From positions 1-37,290 of the forward strand of contig AP026166.1 in assembly GCA_030295235.1 (NCBI GenBank): DNA of 37,290 nt. The letters run 5' to 3'. The notes beneath the pieces were generated by a model. That model was not told the origin of the DNA. It worked only from the letters and a program-made list of their open reading frames with translations, and did no database searches. Below, one piece after another: positions 9,725 to 20,802 of this stretch (position 1 is its first letter; every line of letters begins with the position of its first letter). This DNA comes from Fistulifera solaris. Its lineage: Eukaryota; Bacillariophyta; Bacillariophyceae; Naviculales; Stauroneidaceae. Made by a program: the position numbers and the translations under genes.

Positions 9725-12710
9725 ATGGGTTGTAGCTCTTCAAGAGCCGTCGCGGATCCCGCCGCAGCAACATCAACAAGGGCAATTCCTGAAGCCAATA
9801 CGGATGCGAATGTCCCCAACGTCCAAGTGCGAATGTTTCCGGAAGCCCGCGTCACGAAGGACGGAAGGCTTCTATTACGGCCCCGATCGTTAAAAGCGCA
9901 CAGCAAGTAGGAAAAGGTGTGCAAACTGCTGGGAAAAATGTTCAAAAAGTGAGTGATCATGCGATAAAAGGAGCCGTAAAAGGAGTTCAGAAGAGCGTCG
10001 ATGTCACTGTCAGCGTCGGTACAACTGCTGTACAAGGTGTTCAGAAAATGAGCGATCATGCAATCAAAGGGGCCCAGAAAATCGGTGCAGCCGTAAACGT
10101 TGGAACGACAGCTGTTCACGGCGTTCAAAAGGGAGCGCAAAAATTGGTGAAACCGCAGTCAAAGGCGTTAAAACTGTAGGAAAGGTGCAAAACGAGGGAT
10201 GGATGATGCCCTTCGGCGTCTGTCCGTGGTGGGAAATAGATTCTTAGACCCGGGCTAGCGCTTCAGCTGCTTCGTCCAATCGGAGACAAGATGAATGAAG
10301 GAGCACACCACGTCAAGAATATCTTCGCCATACCTTTGAACTTCAAAGATAGTTACAAGCCGCCGTACCACGAAAAGACAGAAGACGAAAGAGCTTGCAT
10401 TGAAACCGCCTTAAGGGTAACTTTGTCTTTGAATCGTTAAGTGACTTCAATCCCTTAATTGACGCATTCGAGAAAGTTTCGTTTAAAGCTACTGATGCAA
10501 TCATCAACCAAGGCGACGACGGAGACTATTTTACACAGTTTTGCAAGGTGAGATTGAATTCGTGATTAATGACAAGCAGGTTGGAACAGCCGGGCCTGGT
10601 GTGTCGTTCGGTGAACTGGCTTTGCTCTATACGTGTCCGCGCGCTGCTTCTGTTAAAGCTTTGGACGACGTTGTGTTGTTCCGCGTTGATCAGACTTGTT
10701 TCCGGTATTTGTTAAAAACTTTAACGGAAAAGTCACAAGGAGAGAAGATATCTTTGCTGACTGGGGTATCTTTCCTAGAGACATTATCGCACCACGAACA
10801 TAACAAACTTTCGCGTGTCATGGTCCCTGTTCGTTTTCGAAAAGACGATTTCTTGGTGAAAAAGGAGATTCAGGTGATAGTTTCTTTGTCGTGAGTATGG
10901 GTGAGTTAAAGGCTACGAACATCGAATCGACGATCATGAAAGCTGGAGATTTCTTTGGTGAAAAGTCTCGTGTCTGAGAGCCCCATACGGCCGACGTTGT
11001 CGCGCTCACCGATGGGCTCGCCTTTCGCATCGACAAGGCAACATTCGAACGCGTTCTCGGAAAACTGAGTAAGTTGATTCTTCGGGCTCAAGAACAGAAA
11101 ACGTTACAAGAGATTCCGTTAATCCAAGAATCGAACCTTGATGAGCAAACGTTACTGTCTCTTGCAAAATTGATCAAAGAAAAGAAGTTCAAATCAGGGA
11201 GAGCATATTTGTAAAATGTGCCCGCGCAGGCTGCGATGTATTTTGTTCGTGAAGGGAAGGTTCAAATCCAAATGGATGACGAGGTCGTTATAAAGTTGCA
11301 GGCGATTGCTTCGGAGAGGAGCAACTACTTGTAGACGCAAAGCTTGGTGATTCAAAATGATGAAATCTACAAAGACGGTGCCTATCTCCACAGCTCAAAT
11401 CATTGCGGACTCTACACTTGGGGTCTTGACTTTAGAGGATTGCCGGAAGATTCTGGATACGCAGTCGCTTGAAAGTCGGAATTATCTATAAAAGACAGCT
11501 TAATTGATCGCGCCGTCTCCGAAAAGGAGCTCAAACGCCACAAAATTCTCGGTGCCGGAACATTTGGGCAGGTTTGGCTTGTCTCGAACTCCCATGGTGA
11601 GAGTACCCTATGCACTCAAAGTTCAATCCAAGTACGAACTCATTCAGGACGGGCAAGCGAAAGCTGTCGTGCAGGAAAAGAACATCATGGCGACGTTGCG
11701 TCATCCTTTCTTGATTCGCTTGGTCAATTCTTATCAGGATGAAAGTTTTGTATACATGGTTATGGAACTTATTCAAGGTGGAGAACTATACAACGTTATT
11801 CACACTGATGATCACGATTCTCTTCCGGAAGACCAAGCTCGCTTTTACGGTGCTGGGATCTCGGAGGGACTAGTGTTTATGCACAAACGTGGCTTCGTCT
11901 ATCGTGATCTTAAACCAGGTATGAAACAATTGATCGGTTGGTTTTGCATTGCTTTATGTTCCTTCTTTTACTCAAACTCTCATCGACACAGAAAACGTAC
12001 TGATCAATGCGCATGGGTATCCGGTAATTATCGATTGTACGTTTTCTTGCTCAATGTTTTGGCGTACGAAGCGCTCACACTTGCGTTCAATCCCTCAATC
12101 ATGCATTTGATACATTCAGTCGGATTTGCAAAATGTGTAACGGACAAAACGTACACACTTTGCGGAACTCCGCTTTATTTGGCGCCTGAAGTGGTAAGTG
12201 CACGAAGATGTTACTAACGAGAACGAAGAGGTGCTCTCATAATTCACAATGCGTCGATTTTAGATTCTCAACCGCGGTCATAATTGGGGGCGGACCACTG
12301 GAGTATGGGCGTTCTATTTTATGAAATGATCACCGGGGACGCCGTTTTATCGTTCCGGAATGCAGAAAATGGATTTGTTCCGCGCAATAGTGAAAGGCTC
12401 GTTCAATTTGGACAGCGACCTATGCAGTGAAGCTTGCTCGGATATCATCCACTGTCTTCTTACCAGAAATCCGAGTCAGAGATTGGGAAGTTTGGCTGGG
12501 GCTGAGGATGATATTCTTAATCACGAATGGTTCGGTGATATTGATTTTGACATGTTGCGCGGCTATGAGATCGAACCGCCGTACATCCCCGAAATCACTG
12601 ATCCTTTGATGGTTCACATTTCGAAGATTGAGTCATCTCGACGATAAGACGAAAAGAGATTCCCCAAATTGAAGAAGGAAGAAGCAGACATCTTTGCAAA
12701 TTTTAAAGTG
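9725..12710 (+). CDS. cGMP-dependent-type protein kinase (PKG-like), frame-disrupted
   Basis: The gene starts with MGCSSS, a typical N-myristoylation/palmitoylation signal, so the kinase is probably membrane-attached. About 9915-10180 encodes a repetitive amphipathic segment (SDHAIKGA and VGTTAV units twice each). Three cyclic-nucleotide-binding domains follow. Domain A (about 10420-10720) has an intact phosphate-binding cassette, FGELALLYTCPRAASV. Domain B (about 10760-11080) reads FGEKSLVSESPHTADV, with His for the usual Arg. Domain C (about 11100-11470) has FGEEQLLV but lacks the P-R-A/T-A segment. The AGC kinase domain (about 11490-12620) shows GAGTFGQVW, YALK, YRDLKPEN, DFGFAK (split by an intron) and GTPLYLAPEV. 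Introns are 11919-11991, 12037-12119 and 12194-12263; the last carries TACTAAC. At least eight single-base slips occur. The end is uncertain: it is either 12647 or, after one base, the IFANF reading near 12707. Nucleotide preference (cGMP or cAMP) is inferred from architecture. Confidence 0.88.
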
Positions 12711-13339
12711 GACAAGCGCATTCACGTAATGTGTTTCCTTCTAGCTTGTTGTTTCGCTTGTCTTGGACTCGTAGGTTGGCTTGAGCGCCATAGATGAGGA
12801 ACAACCTCGGTTATTACTCCGTATTCGTAGATCAGACCGGGATTGAAAATAGTCACCAGTTTGTCAAGATTCAAGAACAAGAATGGGAATAAAGAATCAA
12901 CAATAAACGATGGGAACGTACTTGGCTAAGTCGTACGAAGTAGTCTCTAGAGTCTAGAGTCTAGATAGAGTCATTTTGGGGCTTGTGGCTTGTCTCAAGT
13001 CTCAATACTCAATAGTAGATAGTTAGGTATGGTACGTAATGTCATTACTTCCGTTTATAGCCTTTGCCCTTTGTGATTGTGAATTATAAACTTGAGGGAC
13101 GACTATTCTGCCTTATCAGCGAAGGCGTTCGGCGCATGTTGTTTGGGGTGTTCGGGTGTGTTCGATTAGCATGACACGAAGAATGAAGAAGAAGAAGGAA
13201 CACAACAAGACTTCCACCTCCAACATTCGACTGAATAATCATCATCCAAAATGCGAACAAAAATAAAACCAGGCACGGTGAAGGGGAACAGTGAGCAAAC
13301 AATAATGTTTACACAAATACATGATGTCTAATGAGAAGC
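12711..13339. other. Intergenic region with TCTAGA repeats
   Basis: No gene is recognised. The segment 12944-12966 holds three overlapping palindromic TCTAGA units in about 23 bases. Related runs recur in other intergenic stretches of the window. Confidence 0.5.
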
Positions 13340-14040
13340 ATCATTTATTGGTATTTCATACAGCATCGTCGTCCCAATAGAAATCGAAAAGCTTTGTGCG
13401 CAGCAGAACCGCATTTAACTCTGGTTTCACATTTTGAACACTTCGTAACCATTTTCCATTGCCTCTTGGCGAGAGCAAAATTCGCAATGTGCATGGCAAG
13501 AATAGGTCCATCTCGTCGACAATGCGTAAATCGACTGAACAAGTTTCTTGGTCAAGAAACATGAATAAGGATTTTGAGGCCGGCAAGGAAGAATCGTTAA
13601 ATTTTGCTGCCCCGCCGCAATATATCATCGTGATCGTCAAGCAGTGGCCACAAAATGATGCTCGAAAAGTTCAGGGTGGTTGTCGATGAAAATTGCGACG
13701 ACCTATCAAGTGACAGTTCTTTATCTTTCTCATCCGGGGAATCGCATAATTGTCGATGGTTTTCTGCTTTCTGCACATTCTCAAGGTGTGTCTCCCACTG
13801 GGGATCGCTTAAATTCTTTTCTTAACAAGCCACTCAGATATACTGAGCGTTCTTCGAAATGCAATATCGCACAAGCGGAGCTCGTCTACAAGACAGTCCA
13901 TCGATCTGACACCCAGCATACCAAATGGCGCTCGTTCTCAAAGGATTATCGAGACGAAGGACAACGCCTTACCTGTGGCTGTCTTGGGGCTGAGTTTTTC
14001 TCATGAAATGATGTCATCTGTTGCAAGGTCTGCTTGATAC
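13340..14040 (-). CDS. Possible minus-strand gene, unrecognised and frame-broken
   Basis: The longest piece (13356-13640, 94 residues) ends LFDFYWDDDAV and reads as plausible protein. The neighbouring minus-strand frame over 13345-13542 contains KCSKCETRVKC, a Cys-rich zinc-ribbon-like pattern, and upstream minus-strand fragments (GLSCRRAPLVRYCISK near 13880) could be earlier parts. No family can be named and no single frame joins these pieces. It is listed because minus-strand frames stay open with coding-like composition over ~600 bases in a region otherwise without a gene. It could equally be chance. Confidence 0.25.
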
Positions 14041-14234
14041 CAGGTAAGGTTTTGGGTGGCTTTAGGCTTCGTCAAGAAAAATTATAGCATCATCAGACCT
14101 CATAAGATAATGAATTTCTTGAAAGCAATGGAAGTACCAGGGTACGCTTTATGTTTACACTATTGCTCATCAATAGATCTGGATAGGTTTGACGAAACGC
14201 TACCTCAGTGCACGCACGTCTTGCTTTCGCGTCC

Positions 14235-14402
14235 TCAGAAAATCTGGTCCAGTTTTGCTTTCAAGTTTCCAGAAAATCTGGGTATTGGTGTTTTCATGCC
14301 CACGGGAGATAATTATGTGTTGTCCACGGAAAATCCGGCGGAGATTTTCAATCACCCAGAAAATCTGGGTGTGCGATATTTTGACTTGTCTAGAAAATCC
14401 GG
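14235..14402. repeat. Five-copy dyad-symmetric 13-mer, CCAGAAAATCTGG type
   Basis: Copies lie at 14235-14247 (TCAGAAAATCTGG), 14269-14281 (CCAGAAAATCTGG), 14326-14338 (ACGGAAAATCCGG), 14356-14368 (CCAGAAAATCTGG, extendable to 15 bases) and 14390-14402 (CTAGAAAATCCGG). Each has short arms around a central AAA. In the third copy both arms have changed so that pairing is kept (CGGA/TCCG). Start-to-start distances are 34, 57, 30 and 34 bases. The cluster ends about 100 bases before the ATG of the BRCA2-like gene. Function is unknown. Confidence 0.7.
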
Positions 14403-14500
14403 GCGCTGCTGTTTTTCACAAACGCGCATTTTGCTGCGAAGCCGGGCTCATCATCATTTTTCATGAACTATAACAATGACCATTGACCTTTTCAATAACC

Positions 14501-17500
14501 ATGCCGAAAAGAAAGCTCGAAATTGAAAACAATCGTTTGAATCTATAGGAGAAGAAGAACGCTGGATTTGCACTCGCTGCACTTTACAAAATCCTTCGCG
14601 AAGACGTCGATGTGAAGCCTGTGAGTCTCATCGCCCGGTTGCCGAGCTATCAAGAAGCGACAACACATCAGCGGCATCTACTTTGAATAGTAATTCTTCA
14701 ACCTCTTCTTCTATTGTGGCGACATGGCTACGGAAACGTCGGCGACGAACTTATCAATGCGTGAATGATAATCAACCAAGTCGCGATGAGCCGCTGGCTT
14801 GCGACGCAAAGCAATGCAGCTCGAAGCAAGACCACGAGGAAGCTGCGAAAAGCAAGATTTCGTCTCACTTATCCCCAAAACTCATACTTGTATAGAAAAT
14901 CTTGGTATAGAGCTCGCAGTTCCTGAAGACATTGAACAGTCATTGACTGAAACAAGCCGCAACGTTCACGAGGCTGGTTTTAGTACGTACACAGCACCAA
15001 GCAACCGAACCGTCTCTTTATGAAGGAAAGCGGAAAAGACTCAAATTCGGACTTTGGTCTGTGCACAGAAAAGCTTCGAAGGAGGAACGTCACGTCACAG
15101 AGAACGGCGGTGTTGATTCTAAACACCTGGCAAGCGCTGCAGAATCACAATGCGTCAAAGAAGATGGCAAGAAAGGGTTATCATACGCAGTTAAACAATG
15201 TCTGAAAGCTTTAAACGTGGCTGATAGTGTTGTTCAACATGACGACACTTGTGAGAAGGAGAACATATGCGATAATGACAAAGGAAATCACAAACAAAAC
15301 CACCTTCTCCATTCTCACGGCAAGGCTACAACCGAGAAACCGACGAAAACACCGAAGTTCGTTGAAAAGTTGCCACAGAAAATAAAGTTGAATTCTTTTA
15401 TACACCTGCCAGTCAATCGCAGAGAGACGAATACGATGCGGGCAAACCTGTGGCGCGCACGTCTAGTCATCGCAATACCCGATCGAGTGAGGAGACGTTA
15501 CAATCGTACGATTCAATGCAGAATCACTCATCTTTCAAGGCAGCGGACTGCTTACTCCCCATCAACAAGAAGTATGTCACGAATCAATCCCTGCAGATAA
15601 CACCTCAGTTCTAATCCATGGAGTAAAAACGATCAAGACGAGGCGCTTTACCAGAAATCAACGCTCCATTGGTTACCTCAGTCGATGAAGTGGATGTGGT
15701 TTTGAAGGAATGAGCAAGGGTTGAATGTGACAACCATGTTGCCTAGTGGAAAGTCAAGCTTGCATTCTGCGTCGAGCACGTTAGACTTCCATTTGTCTTC
15801 CGAATCAGAAACTAACTTTGTCGCGCTCGCCACTGCCGGTTCCCTTACGGTATCGAAATTACGTAAACAGGTATTTGACACAGAACAGACAATCGATTCT
15901 TGTGGTTTAAGTTTTTCGTCGGTACCTCTCCCTGCTGGAAAGAGACTTCTCTTAAATGCGGTTTCGACTGTCGGAGTTGACGATGCAGTTGAACTACCCA
16001 AGCAGAGTCGGGAAGGGACACGTAGGTCATCCTGTACCGTTTGTTTATCATCATCCCCAACCGGACAGGAAAAGTCTGTTAGGAGTTGTACTGAATGTGG
16101 CAGTGCTGATAAAGAGTCCAGAGTGGGCATCGAACTGACAAAAGAGTTGCTTGGTCCTGATGTTAAACACCTCCTGGCTCCATGTTCGACTGTTGAAGTG
16201 TTCGCTGAAAGTCGGGTTGCTTTCTTCATTCGCCACTGCCGGATCAGGATCGATAGTGGAGGTTTCTGCGGAGGCACTGAAGAAGGGGAGCGCTCTGTTT
16301 ACCGGAGACTTAACTGTGCTGCCACACGTATCGTCCGATAATACTGTTGCTGCCAAAAGCGATGATTGTGTTTCATTTACCACTGCCGGATCGGGATCGC
16401 TAGTGAAGGTTTCTGAGGAAGCAATGAAGAAGGGGAACACTCTATTTAGTGGGAACTTGGTTTCTTTTTCAATTCCGTCATCGAATCAGCTGACTTTTTC
16501 CAAATCATCTGCTTTGCCTTCTTTCGCTACTGCCGGATCGGGATCTCTAGTGAAGGTTTCTGATGAGGCAATAAAGAAGGAAATGCTCTTTTAACGGCGA
16601 CTCGAGCGCACTATTAGAAACGCCTGTCGATGTTACTCTTTCTGTCAAAAGCGTCGCTTGTGCTCCATTCGCCACTGCCGGATCGGGATCGATAGTTGAG
16701 GTTTCTGATGAGCGAATAAAGAAGGAACCGCTCTTTTAGCGGAAATTTGGGTTCATCGTTAATTCCATCATCGAATCAGCTGGCCTCTTCCAAATCATCT
16801 GCTTTGCCTTCTTTCGCTACTGATGGGTCGGGTTCCTTAGTAAAGGTATCTGAGGAGGTCCTGAAAAGGTGCACGCATTTTTATCGGAAACTCGATCCCA
16901 TCGCCAAACTTGTCATCAAATCAACCGACTTTGTCCAAACCTTCTACTTACGTCTCAATCGCTTCTGCTGGGTCGGATTCAATAAATATGGTACCGGCGG
17001 AGTCATTGAAGAAGGGAAACGCCTTAGTTTGCGAAGGCTCAAATGCCGTACCGAATCTTTCATTTGGTGCTATTGATTCCGCCACTAATGACGCTCTTGC
17101 TTCATTCGCCACTGCAGGATCGGGCGCAATAGTGCAGGTATCGGATGAGGCGCTAGAGAGGGTGAATGCTCTTTCGTTGGAGACTCCTGCTCCTCGTTGA
17201 ATCCAGCACTGAATCAGCAGGTTACGTCTTATCGTGCGTTCGCTACTGCTGGATCGGGCTCTCTAGTCGACGAATCTGAGGAGGCATCAAAGAAAGGAAA
17301 TGCTTTATTTTGCGAAGAATTAAACGAATTATCACTTCTGTCAGCCAGCACGAGTGTTTCCGCCAAAACAATGCCAAAGTTTCGTTCTCTACTGGTGGAT
17401 CGGGTGCAGTAGTGCAGGCATCAGAAAATGCAATAAGAAAGGCGGGCGCTTTTGCGATGAAGATTCGAGATCACCTCCGATTCCGTCGTCGGATAACGCG

Positions 17501-20467
17501 GGATCCTCCATGTCATCTCCTTTTGCTGCTTTCGCTACTGCTGGGTCGGGCTCTATAGTGAAGGTATCGGAGGGGCTCTGAAGCATGCGAAGAACATATT
17601 AGCGGGTAATGTTGGCCAGATTGTGGCATCGCCGCCTGTTGAACAATATTCACCTTCTCTTGCTCTCGATTCCACATCTTTCAGAATGCGACGAATCGCA
17701 TCGCTTCTGACAAGATGACATACCAATCCATATCTTCCGTGCCGGAAGGGATTTCCCATGATGGTATCAAGTCGTCAGCGAATTCTCCCTTTCTTGTTCT
17801 ACCGACAGGTCTCACGCTATTCCGGTACCTGGACACAATGAATTCGAGTTTGAACGTACTGTTCGTGAGCTCGATAATCAGCACGGCTTATGGTCATGCA
17901 ACGTGTGCGTTCGCTTGCCTTGTACGTGTTACGCCTCCACACCGAAAAATCTGCGAATCCTGTCACTCCCTTTAGGCAGTCAGATCCCTCTCCGCTCCCT
18001 CTTTCACCTATTGAAGACTCATGCTCGAAAAAGAATGGTTGCAAGAGTGTCGTTATGTCCATCACCTCCTCCGCCTCAATTGGACGCTTTGTGTCGACAA
18101 GACTCTGCACAAAATTTGAAACCAGCCACAAATCCCATTGTAGACGAAACCATCAGGATGACTCAAGACGAATCCAACCTTGTTGCAAAATTCATGGAAG
18201 CACAAAGAGTGGGGCTTATGGCCAATTCCTCGATTGATCTTTCGTTGATCGATCTTCCACATGTAGTTCTTTGTGTCGATAGTACCAATGGTCCATCAGT
18301 TCGGTACGATAAAGAATCGTATCTACCGAAATGCATACTACAGCAGACCCATAACTTCAACGAAGATAATCTGGGAACGTTCGACGACTTTCGCGCGGTG
18401 TTGGTTGGACGTGGCTGCAAAATGTCCATCGTGACAGATAAATGGCTAGCCAATCATTTACGGTGGATAACTTGACGCTGGCGTCTTTGAGAGGAGATTC
18501 GCCGCGTTTCTTTCACGACGCTGTCTTTTGTATTCGCACGTTGTCGAAAAACTTCGAGAACGCCACGACCGCGAGAACAAGGATAATTTTCGCTCGCCAC
18601 TTCGCGCGGTGTTGAATCGTGATATTCCATCCCAGCGATTAATGATTCTTTGCGTTTCACAGCTGAAACCAAAATCATCTCGGGAAGGCACGATTTGTGA
18701 GTGTGCCGAGATTGAATTAAGTGACGGGTGGTACGCTACACGTGCGATTGTCGATTTACAGCTGACACGTTTCATTCAACAAGAGCGCATTCGGGTCGGA
18801 ACAAAGCTATTGATAAGTGGCGCCAGTCTTAGGGGCTTTGACGACGGAGTTGATCCCTTAGATTCTTCTTTGACAGCTTTGATGAAGAAAAAGTCCAGCT
18901 TTGATACTATACGCGAATTCTTGTCGGATAGCAAAGTGGAACGCCAAACTTGGGTTTGTATCAAATAGATTCTCAGGGTGAATGAAGGCCTCCTACGCGT
19001 AAAAGTACACGCGATTTACTTCAAAAGGGAGGAAGAGTACCTTTGATGGATCTGGTGGTGCTGCGAAGAGACCCTTTGATGTTTCTTCACAAGCAAGACG
19101 ACAGTTTAGTACGAGTACTTTCCGAACAGGAAGAAAGCGAGAGAATAAGAATATCGGAAGCTCTGAAGCTGGATATTGTCGACGAGCTCTCTGAGTCATT
19201 CCGCGAACAATGTCTTAAGGTAAGTTTTCTGAACAGAACCGAGTTACTAAAAGATTCAAACTGACGAGTCAAAGAGTATCGAGGACACAGCGCCTGATGT
19301 ATGGAAAAGAATGACGTGCCATCCATCACCGTCTGACTTTTACGATGGCTTGAATACCCACGATAGACAGACTGTCGACAGGTGGGCGCAGGAGCGATCT
19401 TCTTTGCTTCATGATCAGCTTTTCAAGGAGATTGGGCAAAAGCTTTTCGAGCTTGGTAAAGAGACTGTACCTAGCACGTCTTTCCTTAGGCTCCTTGTGC
19501 AAACGCAAGAAGACCATCTGTTACAAAACTCTAATAAAACACATGCGATCCTGACCATATGGAATCCCAACGAGGAGCAACTTGACGAAATAAAGGAAAA
19601 CACCCTGTTACGAGTAAAAATACCGAAGTGAAACCGATTCGCTTTAACGGACTATTGCAACTTTCTGGAGGCTCGTGTTGTGTTCTAAGAGATGGTAAAC
19701 GCGGTATTGATTGTGGCTCACATAAAAACTGCGGCGATACGTTGCGCTTTACTAGCTTTTTCCGATTGTTTGTCAATTTGTCGAAGCAGGTGGTCGACCG
19801 ACCTACTGCCTGGTGTCCTCTCCGGGAAAATATCGTGGGGATAGTGCTTAGTGCTGAATACCAAGCTTCTGGCTGGTCCATTCTCCTATCAGACGAATCC
19901 GGAAAATTTGTGCGGCTGATGGGTGAAGATTCTGTCGCTCTAAACGAGTTTAAATGCGGGTTGACCAGAGATGTTACCGACTCACCACGATCCACATTAC
20001 TGGAGAACGTCTTTGCTGTAGCTGCCTTTCAAAATGTTATCATAGCTGGCTACGACATGCAGCGAACTTGTTTAATTGGACGGTATACAAGTGATTCAGC
20101 GTTTGTGGCTGCCCCATCGCCTCGCGAGCTATTATTACGAAAGTGGTTCGAGTCGCCGCGGGGAGGTCTAGACTCTTACAAGCAGTATGCTCACTTGAAG
20201 TCTGTCGTAGCAATTCGTTTAATGTGGTTGTGGGTTACATTTGCGGTATGCATGTTGTTCCATCGAAAGAGCTTCTTTGGAAGTGGATTTGTGTGGGCAA
20301 ATACAAACTTTAGTCTTGCCGCTTCTCCTTTTGTCGCTTTCTCCGTCGGAGGAAGGAGATATTTTGCGGAGAAAGAAGATAAACAGATAGAGCAATTCCG
20401 TAAGCTGGGGAAAATGCTTCGGTCTCGGAAATCTCTATTCTATCATGACACGCCCCATCTTTTCTGA
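14501..20467 (+). CDS. BRCA2: BRCA2-like recombination mediator, frame-disrupted
   Basis: BRCA2 loads Rad51 onto single-stranded DNA during homologous recombination in the nucleus. The proposed start is ATG 14501 (MPKRKLEIENN, a basic possible NLS). After one restored base it runs into a RanBP2-type zinc finger (RWICTRCTLQNP...CEAC, about 14558-14620). A Ser/Lys-rich region of unclear structure follows to 15.8 kb. Ten clear BRC repeats (FATAGSG...VSEEALKKGNALF type) lie at 16229-17601, with one degenerate copy near 15824. The FxxA Rad51-binding tetrad is present in most. A helical domain ends in KWLANHLRWI (about 18440-18475), like the WVYNHYRWI of animal BRCA2. OB1 includes CAEIELSDGWYATRAIVD (about 18691-18760). 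OB2 with a short tower-like insert spans about 18975-19640, and OB3 about 19640-20150. A 55-base GT-AG intron is likely at 19220-19274. More than a dozen small slips break the frame. The C-terminal end could be 20313 or 20467. Confidence 0.85.
16229..17601 (+). repeat. BRC repeat array, ten units of ~147 bases
   Basis: The FxxA-type positions of successive units start at 16229, 16376, 16523, 16668, 16813, 16958, 17105, 17239, 17385 and 17531. Start-to-start distances are 147, 147, 145, 145, 145, 147, 134, 146 and 146 bases. The basic unit is therefore 49 codons, and most departures are one or two bases. Unit six has IASA in place of F-x-x-A, and unit nine has FSTG. The spacers also resemble one another (for example IPSSNQL with KSSALPSF before units three and five), showing that the array grew by duplication of the whole 147-base block. 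Confidence 0.9.
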
Positions 20468-20802
20468 TTGGGGTTACCAAGCAGGTCGTCAGTATCCAGA
20501 AGACCACAACGCTGGCTTTGGCGACATTGTATTCCGGACAAGCCTGATGTTCCTCATTCTTATCACCTCCTTCTTGACGAGCCGCGTGCAAGGATTTCAT
20601 CTTTTACCCGCAGCCTTCTAAAAATTAATTTCACTTGCGTTGTACCAAGCTAAAGAAAGCCAGATTTCGTTCATGCTTGAAACATCCTACGAATTATTCG
20701 TTTGGTTTAGCAAAATGGGGCTACATCTATAAAACATTTTAGCTTCAAGCAGAAAAAGCGTATCGACGGATGCATTCCGATAGGCAATAAAAGTTGCGAT
20801 GA
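20468..20802. other. Convergent 3' region
   Basis: The span lies between the end of the BRCA2-like gene and the stop of the minus-strand deacetylase. Nothing coding is recognised. Confidence 0.45.

Noticed and set aside
14056-14466. 136-residue plus-strand open frame
   Set aside because: It consists mainly of the 13-mer dyad repeats read as codons, with no family motif; the repeats are not all in one phase. Kept as a repeat cluster.
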